Part shown: positions 1 through 29,100 of the stretch, in pieces
Numbering within the stretch: the stretch's first letter is position 1
How the letters are laid out: each line of letters opens with the position of its first letter
From: Carposina sasakii
Taxonomy: Eukaryota > Arthropoda > Insecta > Lepidoptera > Carposinidae
Assembly (NCBI GenBank): GCA_014607495.2
Contig: CP053163.1
Location: forward strand, 10,644,716 to 10,708,715
Reading direction: 5' to 3'
Length of the DNA: 64,000 bases
Made by a program: the position numbers and the translations under genes
Notes under the pieces: generated by a model
Database searches by the model: none
Told to the model about the DNA's origin: nothing
What the model saw: the letters and a program-made list of their open reading frames with translations, nothing else

Positions 1-926
1 CCATCAGTCTAATTAATAGTTTTTACGAAGACTTGCAAAACAAACTTAATACCTATTTTAGACCTCTTTAATAAACATGGTTTATTTTTTTAGAAAGCAG
101 TTGTAACTTAACTACAGTTTAATATTATGTAAAGCCAAGAAAAAAGCTCAATAAAAAATTTATAATCTCCTTTAAATATGACTGACTTATAGTAAACTTT
201 AGTAGATTTAATGTTAATAACCAACTGAAATTCTCTAAATGTAGATATATTCATGTAGATTTTTCTATTAAGGGAAAAACCTTGCTATCTAAGTACATTT
301 TAAACCATATTTATTACTAGAGGCAAACAAATAATATTTATAAGTATTTCTAAATAAAAACCTACTAAATTAAATGTTAGCTGCCGTATATACAACGTAA
401 AATCATTAAGTAAAATTCTTACTAATTATAAAGTCATAATAAGTATTTATAGCTCTGGCCTGAGTTTATCATTTTGACACGGGGGAAAGAGATATATGTA
501 TATCACTATCTCTTTCTTTAGTAAAACTGGAACTCAGTTTGGAATGTGTGCAAATGGTAAGAATAGAACATAGTTTTGGCTTAATTAAGAATAATATAAT
601 ATATCAATGGTAACAGATTTCGGATAATACATACCAAGAAATCATAAATTAGGTAAGTAATATTTTTGTAGACTATGGCTTACTAGGTCACTCGCCGCCT
701 GTTTCTCAAAGGCATATTAGCGCTTTTAAGAATGTATCAAATGCCTAGTAAAATGCCAATCCCTTTAGTTTACGTTCGTAAATGATCTTTTATAGTTTAT
801 AGACTTTTTTCTTGAATGATAACCAGTTAAGATATTTTTCCATAAGCACTACGAAAATGGTTATTTTATTTTTCGGGTTCAATCGACGGTCAACAGTTTA
901 ATTAGCCTTTGAGAAACCGGCTCCTT
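1..926. other. AT-rich DNA without recognised features
   Basis: No coding exon, tRNA or clear repeat boundary is seen. It lies downstream of the MTMR10-like gene. Confidence 0.5.
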
Positions 927-1120
927 GATTACGTAAAAGCAATAGCAAAGCCGAAGTCGCGCGATCGCGATAATCTCGAGTGTGTGTGTGCGCGCAACGA
1001 GCGCTCGACGTCCTCCCGCGCCCCGCACCTCACCCCGCACCTTGCCCAAGCACACACACACACACACACGAGATTAACGCGATCGCGCGGCTTCGGCTTT
1101 GCTATTGCTTTTACGTAATC
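927..1120. mobile_element. Foldback MITE with long GC-rich inverted arms
   Basis: The outer about 65 bp on each side are near-perfect inverted repeats beginning GATTACGTAAAAGCAATAGC and running into GT/CA dinucleotides at the loop. Related arms (AGCAATAGCAAAGC, TTACGTA) recur around 17.84-18.15, 18.5-18.6, 29.73-29.80 and 30.9 kb, so this is a dispersed family. Confidence 0.75.
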
Positions 1121-1777
1121 AGGGGGCGGGTTACTATTTATCAGACAAGAAGAGCTCTCATGGAATGGCCTAAATATTGTAGATTTAAATTTCACAAAAA
1201 ATGGTTTAATCATATAGATTCCACACATGCAACATTATTTTCACGACGCACGCAAAAAGAAGTATCTATCTAATGATACAAAAATATTTATTTTCTTTGT
1301 TCCATGAAATATTACTTTTACAATTCCTTTAGGCAAAACACAAATTAATAAAAAATAAAAATTTTCATACATATACATACAAGGTTAACTATAAAGCGGA
1401 TTAAGTAATATGTATATTAAAATTATTTACATACATTATTTCGCAAACGGTCATGTACGTCAAAAACTTAAAACTACTAACACAAATATATTATATTCTA
1501 ATATGTTTCTAATTAACCTATTGTATCTAATACTCCTCGTTCGCGATCTGACATTACACTGGGTATTAATAATGCAATTAACGGAATACACTACAGCATC
1601 AAATGTTGATCGTTTTTGGTTTGTTCTATTTACAGTTTGGCAGAAAATTGAAAAAAAAAAACTGCAGATTCTGCCATTTATGTCAAATCACAATATTCGT
1701 TATTAGAAAAGTTTGTATAAAGTAAATCAATTTAGAAATTATTTTAATTCTACCAAATTATAAAACAACTGAGTTTT

Positions 1778-1783
1778 TTTATT
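1778..1783 (-). promoter_or_regulatory. Candidate poly(A) signal of the MTMR10-like gene
   Basis: AATAAA on the minus strand about 165 nt after the stop codon. Other copies occur farther left in this AT-rich DNA, for example near 1288, so the 3' end is not fixed by sequence alone. Confidence 0.35.
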
Positions 1784-1944
1784 ATTCCCAATTTTTTAAA
1801 AATGTTATATTGCTATATGATACATTACAATATATTTTACTGGAAAAAAAAACCAGCAGTTTTAAACGGATGACTGGAGACATAACTATACAAAAAAAAA
1901 ACATTCGTATATCAGCTTGAATACATAAATAACATATCTTACAC

Positions 1945-20164
<18,220 letters not shown>

Positions 20165-20571
20165 TGTAGTCAATATTACACGTTACTATGTTGACCCACT
20201 TCTCTTTTTCTCAGGAGTTTTTCATATTAAGCAAATAAATAGCATACTAAATTATTGTTTCCACTTAAATATAATAAGCATTTCACAACATATCTCATGG
20301 TTTCTGATTTAATGCAGTGTTGATAAGAATCACTATAAACACAGGAGTATCTTTTCTTTCTCAGACCAAATAGGAGGATTTTTTAATGTACCGATATGCC
20401 AAAATCTCACGAAGGATTTGACTAAAGCTAATTATTCGGCGAGTTATTAGTAAATCCCCATTACGGCTAAAATAAAGTATTTTGCTAAAAATGCCTGACC
20501 GATATTTCCATGATGACATGACGACATGACAGATTTTTTACATGATTTTTTTAAATTTAATTTATCCTGAA

Positions 20572-21245
20572 GGAAAGGCAAGGGGAACTAAGCCCATACA
20601 GCCATTGTCTTTAGTAAATGGTTTCTGAATTTATGATCTATGATGATGATGAATGAAAACTTCGGGAAAATCCTCAAAAATTACTGTAAAATTAGTAAAA
20701 AAAAAATGCTTACCTGAATACTTAGATGAAATTATAACTGCATATAATAAAACCCTGCACAAGTACTAGATTCACATCACAAGTAAACAAAATGAAACTT
20801 ATCTACCAGAAAACATCACTTTACGGACATATGCAAGCCATTTTCAATCGTAGAAAGAGATTTCCACTAAATTTAGATTTTCACACCCGCTCTCTATTTT
20901 TTTTTTTAGTTTATCCTGAAGGAAAGGCAAGGGGAACTAAGCCCATACAGCCTAATCATTGTCTAGAAAAATGAATTCTGTTCAAAGAAATGAATTTATG
21001 ATGGATGATAATGATGATGATGAATGGAAACGTCGGGAAAATCCTCAGGAACAAGTGTAAAGTTAGTCAAAATGAAAAATTATTGCAGAAACAACTTACA
21101 TGCGCCCATGAAGAGATCGTAATCCGGCTAAAGTTTCACTCGGCTTACCTGCGTATAAAACCATGCACACGCACTAGATTCACATCACAAGTAATCAAAA
21201 TATAACTTATCTACCAGAAAACATCACTTTACGGACACATGCAAG
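20572..21245. repeat. Diverged 339 bp tandem duplication upstream of the MTMR10-like start
   Basis: TTATCCTGAAGGAAAGGCAA starts both copies, at 20572 and 20911. CACTAGATTCACATCACAAG and CATCACTTTACGGACA also recur in order. Each copy contains, on the minus strand, a donor-like CAG then GTAAGC (near 20709 and 21143), which could belong to 5' UTR exons. Confidence 0.65.
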
Positions 21246-21789
21246 CCATTTACAAATAATTTTTGATTTTCACAAGAAAATTACACCTGCACCCTTCCAG
21301 CTTTTCCCGCCGAATCCCCGCTCTCTTCCAGTTTTTCCCGCCGAATTACGTTGACGATGACTCTGCCATAGAGTAAAGTAAGAGAACTTATTCATTAGGT
21401 ACTCATGATATACACGATGTATTATATGATAAAACAAGTTTAAAACAATTTACAATATTTTTTGGGGTAATATTATATATAAATTATTTATTTAAGTTCA
21501 AATCTCACTCGGGTGAAATTTTTTTTCTTATTAATATTTTATAAATTATTTATTATAAAATAAATGATTGGCAATCTAGGAATATTTTATTTATTTATTA
21601 AAAACATTATTAAAATTTATTTCAATAGCATGTTACAAAATTAAATTAGTTCACGTAGTTCCTTCATACCTTCGTGCCTCTTTCTACGATTCGTATGCAT
21701 GCAAAGAGGAGCATAATAAAACTCAGCACGTGTCGACCTATAGTTTTGACCTGTTTTGACGGATTCGCATAGAATATTTCATATAAGAA

Positions 21790-22320
21790 ATTGCATCGTG
21801 TATAGCCAGATTAGATTAGGGAGTTGCCTGCCGGCAGTGTAGAGTAGTGGTAGCTAATATAACGTATAGCTTTTAAAAATAACATGCTATTTTTCCATAG
21901 CGCAATAACCAATGATTTAATTGACTTGTTCCAAGCTGAACGCTATAACGATATGCGCGCTTCACGTGTCGCGTACGCATGACTCATCGCGCTTTCGACA
22001 CGCACATGTATAGCGCGTGACGACCGGCGCCGGAGTACCAACAGCTATATGAAATCGCGTCAAATAGAAAATAGCGTATTCGTGACTTGTCATTGGTTAC
22101 CAACAGCTATATGAAATCGCGTCAACTAGAATATAGCGTTTTCACGACTTGTCATTGGCGGGATAAGAATATAGCATATTCGTTCAGTCATTCATTCGTG
22201 ACTTGTGATTTGCGCGCAACTCGTAACGTTATAACGTCACAAAAAAAAATAGCGCGCTATTTGCATGTAGCATATCACTATCTCGCGTTTCGAGAATATA
22301 GCTTTTTTGAACACCACTAG
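21790..22320. mobile_element. MITE-like element with a 61 bp duplication
   Basis: TACCAACAGCTATATGAAAT occurs at about 22037 and 22098 in two adjacent 61 bp units; a third, diverged unit may follow. Outer motifs TAGCTTTT and AGTGTAGAG are inverted or repeated at the two ends. It lies between the two host genes. Confidence 0.45.
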
Positions 22321-22375
22321 TGTAGAGGAGTCATTATTGTCTGTGGTCAATTTTTCTTCCAAAAAAAGTTGATGT

Positions 22376-22960
22376 GCATGTCTCTCAGTTTTAGCAACCG
22401 TACGATAATTATCGTACATGTACGATAATTTGATACCAGCGTACGATGTACGATTGCGATTCATTATCGTACACAAATGTACGATAATTTTCGAATTTCC
22501 CAAATGTTTTCAAATTGGACCGGAAGATTCCGAAAGTCATTAGTTTGTAATGGATTTCGATAGTTTCGTTCACTCATATATAGATAAGAAATATATAAAT
22601 ATATATCTCGTTGAATATTACATATTTTGTCAATTTATGTGTTCATGAATAAATTTAATAATCGACTGATCAACTTTGGAGCCATTTTATTTTTGTAAAA
22701 CTTTTGAAACACACAAATTTTCGCGCCATTTTCTACGCAATGTACCCATGTGAAAATCATAAAATTCGAAAAAGGACATGACGAGCGGCTGAGCGCAATA
22801 TAAGTTCGTAATAATATCTATTTTTATTAATAATTAACGTTTTTTTATGTAATTCAAAAGTATACGATAATTTTTCGTCAGGTACGATAATTTTACGCCC
22901 CTGGTACGATCAGCGCATCATTCTAGGTTGCCAACACTGAATTGTCTCTCAAAAATGGCG
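22376..22960. repeat. GTACGATAATT-rich block between the divergent genes
   Basis: GTACGATAATT or its complement occurs repeatedly at 22399-22495 and again at 22860-22915, several as adjacent inverted pairs. Probably the two ends of a transposon. It sits 110-700 bp upstream of the RNF126-like start codon. Confidence 0.5.
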
Positions 22961-23072
22961 ATTGTTAAATTTTTGTTCATATAGTTGTTTGTTAGCACAT
23001 CGTCACACTAATATTTAAATAATTTAAATAAATATATTGTTGGTGAATCTGTGAGTGTTTAAATATAAAGCT

Positions 23073-23156
23073 ATGGCTGACGCATTAGTTGGACGAAGAC
23101 CTGCCGCCAGGTTTTTTTGCCATAGGTGTAATGTTGAATTTGAAGATGTTTTACAG
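23073..23156 (+). CDS. RNF126: RNF126-like exon 1
   Basis: Twenty-eight codons, [20 protein letters not shown] to EDVLQ, with donor GTAATA. It carries the first half (C-H-R-C) of the N-terminal zinc finger. Confidence 0.88.
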
Positions 23157-26100
23157 GTAATAGGCAATCAATACATAGCTATTTAGACTCTATAAATTAT
23201 ATCAAAATGTTATATTAATTTGCAAGACTATTCCAAGGTCATCCAGTACTGCCTAATCATATTAAGTGTTATTATGTCCCCATTTTCATATATAAAGTGT
23301 ATTTTCTGGCTAAAGAATGTAAATAGTAGGTACATGCCTTAATATCACAGCTTAATATCCATTGCATAATATTTTATTTAGTTGTAGTTATTATATTATC
23401 TGATATTTCAGATATAACCTCTGACTTTCCCATTTGTGACATAGTCTGGATTATGCCTATAAATGTTGGCATAATTACACTTTTCTATTTAAACGTGTTA
23501 TTTTTACGCTTTCCAGGATTACACATGTCCTTATTGTGCCAGTGGTTTCATTGAGCAATTGGAGATTGATAATGAGAGCCTGGCTCTGTCGGGAGATGAC
23601 TTTAGCGATGCAGACATGAGTAACATAGAGGACATGAGTAACATTGATGATATGAGCAATCTGGAGGATTCTGATGACATGCAACAGGTATGACTTATCA
23701 AACTAAAAACTAATGAAGTAGGTAATTCTTAAAATTAGTGGACCAGCTAAAGTTTCTATTGGTTGTGCGTAAATCAACAAATATTGGTAGGCCCAATGTT
23801 ATGTTCTGATATTCAAGGAGACATTAAATGTAACTGAATATATATCAAGGGCGGATCCAGCTTTGGCGCCAGGAGGGGGTCACATAGTCGTGGTCAAGTC
23901 AAGAACTTATAATTTAATTTTGATAACAATAGATATAAGTAAAAAGTAGGTATTTTATTAATGTACGTAAGTACTGTACTCAAAAATATTTATTCTATAT
24001 TGTACACTTGAAAAACTTAACTGCAGAAAAAACAGCCTATGTGTTAATCCAGGGTGTTAGCTAACTCCATACAAAATTTTATTAAAATCGCTCCATCCGT
24101 TTGTAGACGTGAAGAAGTAAGAAACATACACACTCAAAAATTTTCGCCTTTAAAATAGTGTAATAGTTTTGTGTAATAAGTAGTCGCCGGCACTGAATGT
24201 GTAAAAAATGTACAAAGAAAATATTATAGCGCGAGCGTAGCGAGCGCAATATTTTTAGGGTTTTTTTTGTACACTGTTGCCATTTATTTCTCGAAAATGC
24301 ATGCTCTATCGAGAATTTGTGACGATCGCTAATGCATCATAGTAATGCTGATGCAGGTGAAGCGAACGATAATTATTAGCCATTTTTTACTATTAAAGCT
24401 TCGATTATTTCTTTGTAAAAAATACCATTTTTACTATTATATTTTATTATTCTCACACAAGAATTTTGTGTTAGGCCAGAGGCCCCGTATTATTGTGAGG
24501 TAGGTACGGCTGATGCGGCGCAGCCACGTCCCTAATACATAGAGCAGGATGCGCGGAGTGTGGGGGTGGTGAAAAGGGCAACGCTTCCGGCCCCACCGGG
24601 CCACTACTCATTGTTTGGCCCATGTATATATTCCAATCATTGTAAGAAACTTCGATATCGCGTTCTAGGATTTTGCATTAGATTGTGGTTCTCTCCTGCA
24701 TCCGATAGATGGCTCCGCTACATTACTCCCCTTCCAGACCGGTGGTCAATATGTCTTCGGCAGCACCCAGCGTGTATTCTCACAAGTATGCATTCGGGTC
24801 AGTGAGTCGACCGGAAAGTGTTGTGACGAGCGTGCAGGCGAGATGTGTTCTGGTCGGTGAGTCGACTGGGAACGTGATGCGGCTGATGTGTTCTGGTCTG
24901 CGCGTGAAATGGGAACATGTTGTTCCGTGATGCCGATGCGTGCGTTCGTTGCTAACAGGTCCAGGAAGCTGTCATGGCGGCTTCTTATGAATCTGCTGGC
25001 TACTGGCGTGCTGCTGCTGCTGTCGTGGAAGAAGTGATGCTGTTGTGTGATACTTGTGCTGCGGAGTGCTGCGATGATGGTGAAGTTCCTGAAGACTGAA
25101 GGTTGCGTATGTCCAGTTCACAGGGGTCACCAATGTGGGGTTGGTGAAAAGGGAAGCGTTTCCGGCCCCACCGGGCCACTAGTCGTTGTTTGGCCCATGT
25201 ATATACCAAACATTGTAAGAAACTTCGATATCGCGTTCTAGGATTTTGCATTCAATTGTAGTTCTCTCCTGCAATCGCTACACGGAGCAGGGCGGCTACA
25301 TTTGGTCCACCAAATTTTTTTACTATATAATGGCGTAATTGCAAAACATATCCTTCCATCAAGTTAATCAGATTTCCCCTGACATAAAAAGTGTCCGGGT
25401 TTTATGGATGGCAGCCTTCTGCGGGCGTCACATATAAGTTTATCCTACTAGAGTGAGCGAACAACTTCGAGAAAAGCAAGAGACGAACTCACGTTCCATT
25501 TCATGGCGTATGCGTTTGTATCGTATTATATGAAATGATCAAGGATACAATACACTGTCTGATTATACATATTTTGTATTCAATTATACGATCTGGCAGC
25601 CCTGTGCTAGGCGTTACGTAGCCGACGCAAGTGTGGCGCGGTAAAATTCAAATTTTCTATGTGCTCGTTCCCAAACGTTTGCCATCATACAAAGTTATTA
25701 TACTACATATATTAAATTAATTAAATATTAAAGGTATGTAATTACATAAAATTTGTATGGTAACAAAATATATAAATAAAATCATTATGTTCAATTAGTC
25801 GTCCACCTAAGTCCTGGAACCAGCTCAGGGGGGGGTCATGACCCCTATGACCCCCCCCCTGGATCCGCCGTTGATATATATGTATATAGTTATACACACA
25901 GCTGTGTTCCTGACATGCAGTAGCTAGAACTGCAGAATCATAAAGAGGATCTCACAAGTCACATTTAGCATAAATTAAACCATTCAATAATTATAAGCAT
26001 TGGTTATACATGGTGTAACAAAAAAGTTGAAAAAGACAGTATGACACAAATAAAAAATAATTTTATAAAAAACTTAATTGTGTAGAACTTTTCATAAAAT

Positions 26101-29100
26101 TCCTATTATTGTTAGCTAGTTTAACCAAGAAGACTTTTATTCTTACAATATAGTGTAAGATAAAATAATATTAAAAGTCTTCTTGGTTAAACTAGCTAAC
26201 AATAATAGTAATTTTATGAAAAATCTTATTTTATCTTACGATATAGTGTAATTATATAATTATTTGTGTCATACTGTCTTAAGTCTTAGCTTCATGAAGC
26301 ATCAGATAAATCAACCAGGGCCATATTTGATGTCTTAAAATGAAAGTTTTGATTTGTTTCAGAATACACCCCCAGTATTAAATGATTTAGCATTTCTCAT
26401 GTCTGGAGGCAGGGTGAGGTAAGTTATTCTCTAAAAAAATAATGAAGTATACATCATAAGTATCTATACTATCCCCGATGATATGCAATAATGAGGATTT
26501 TTTAAGTCTTTGATTGTTTTATTTAAAGTATTTTGTCTTAGTGCTGATTTTTCCAATAGTCTGATAGGTCTATTTGAAAGACAAAGTTGATTTTAGAGAA
26601 AGATAACATTAAATTAATCCTCAGTTAATACTATCTGCATATTGAAAAATGGTAATTGGAAAGTCACCCACAGGGTTATCAGTTAGGAATTTATTTCTAT
26701 TATAGAGTAAACAACAATATTTACAGTGCTGGAATGTAAAATATCGCACAATTCTTGAAAACCAAGGCTTAATACATAAAGATAGTTTAACATAACTCTT
26801 ATTCAATAATTTATTGCTTGTATGCAATACTACGAAAAGATTATGTACAAGGGAGAGCTTAATGCCTTGCAAGGCATTCTCTGCCAGCTAACCTGGTTAC
26901 TTAAGAAATTATTAATAGTCATACTTATTTAGGAAGAAGCAACTCATAGTTGTCTCAATTAGGTAAACACTTACTTGTAGTATTATATATCAAATCATTA
27001 TCTTATCTATTCATTATGTGTGATAGCAAATGACATGCCAGTGGTGTAACATTGGCTTGGTATTATTAATAAAATGTATTGTGACCATCCTGCCGATTTT
27101 AGCGTTGCGTCGCCGCCGCAACGCGGTTATGCGTTTCGGCCCTGTTGGTTGGACTCACATTTGATTTCTTGCCAAATATTAATGATTGATAAGTTGTTGT
27201 TAATAAAGTAATTTAGCTAATTGTATCTATAGGGTCACGTCACTGTTTCAAGACGCGGGGTCACATACAAAATTTATCAAAAAATTGGCACCACGGAATC
27301 TATACATAAAAAGTAATAACAGTTATAACCAACATTTTTAAATTAAACCTTATGCAATTACCATAAGACATGAATTTGCTTGAAATAAATTATCACCCTA
27401 TGCAGCTTACAGCAGTGTCCTGTCACTTATTCAGCTTACACTAATTTGAAGTTCTAGCCAGAGACACATGTTTGTCGAACATTTGGTCAAACAAATCACC
27501 ATTGGCGTGTTCAACTATACAGCATTGGTGCTTTGATAAAAATTAACATAGGAATACTTTCAGTTGTAAAATTTCATACAAGCTTTTATTTAAATTCCCA
27601 TTAATGCAAATTTTGGAATCCTGGACCATATCCCGGTAATCAATTTAGCTTAAATTTTACATTATTATCATGTTATTTTTATGATATGATGCTATGATTT
27701 TTGAAATTTGACCAGAGATATCTTTTATGTATGAAGTATAAAAGGTCTCATGACTAAAAATGGTACCGATTTGGTCTTAATTTGAAAAACTAACTTGAGC
27801 ATTACAGTAATTATTTTAGTTTGTGTAGTGTGGCTAGTTTTAAAATGTTTTTATTAAATTGTTAATAAAAAAAATGGAAAAAATTATTCACCCGAGTGGG
27901 AATCGAACCCACGACCGCTGCAAACCGTGCCAGCCGCTATAACCACTAAGCCACCGGGTCAATTACTCAGATGACGAATTTCACCATGTTTTTTTTATAA
28001 TAAAATAGTAACACGTTGACGTGTGACCACTATTTGTAGAGTTGGATTAAGTTGGTCTCCCATCACCAACACACGTGAGGTCTTATATTGACGTTGGGTC
28101 AATATACCATTTTAGGCCAATGTTTACATCGATCATCGTAATAAAAAATCATAATTATCCGCTGATTATTAACACGAAATGAAACCTTTTGAAGATTATT
28201 CACTTAAAGTATGATATTCCCCCAGAAACATTCACTTTTCAGGACTTTTTTTTGCAATTTAGCACGTCTTGTCTATACCATTGTCATAGATGAACTAAAT
28301 CTTGTGATCTGCGCTCGACAGTTTTGAGCATATCGCAGACGTTCCGTATATTGAGAGGTGACCCTATATCTAGTAATAATTTATCTAAGGGTTGAAAGCA
28401 AATTAATTTAGATGGACAGACAGCATTTAAATGTGTTGGTATGGCAGTGCGCCTCGCATTTTTACACAGATCATATAACTGAAGCTGCCTCTAATATCAT
28501 AATCATCTTTATGCCCTTATCACATTGTATATGGGGTCAGTGCAATGTGGATTCTTTCGGAAATCCTCCTCCTCGCGTCGTTTTCCTCATTATTGAGGGT
28601 CGTGACACCCACGCTGCATCGGTTTCTCCCGTACGATTTCCCTCCATCTGCTGCGATCCTTAGCTTCGTGAAGGGCATTGTGGAAGTTGATGTTTAGAGA
28701 AGATCGTATTTCGAAAATCACATTGCCAAAAATTTGGCATTTGTTTTACAGCTGGCTGCCTCACGCTAAGGCTCTTCGGACTGGATCGAACCCACGCCTT
28801 CCGAAAGGCGCACGCCACTAGGCCATCACCGCTTCTCTACACTATAATTACATATATAGGTAGGCTGCCTCTAATAGATATGTGGTTTAAGTGTGTGCTA
28901 TGTGTCAGGGGCGGGCGGCGAGAGACCTTGCTGGAGCAGGTGATGTGGATGATCAACGGCGGGCGCGGGGCCACCGGCGCGGTCACCGCCGGAGCGCCAT
29001 TCGTACTGGTCGGCGCTCCAGGGGACTACGTGTTTGGAGGCGAGGGTAAGACGGAGATTTAGCGTTTCACCAACTGACATTCACTCACACTTATCTCATA

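Noticed and set aside
879..1273. Overlapping small open frames on both strands
   Set aside because: All arise from the foldback arms and the GT/CA runs.
27890..27962. A functional tRNA on the minus strand
   Set aside because: Boxes A and B are good and the acceptor stem partly pairs, but no proper anticodon stem-loop was found. A tRNA scan would decide.
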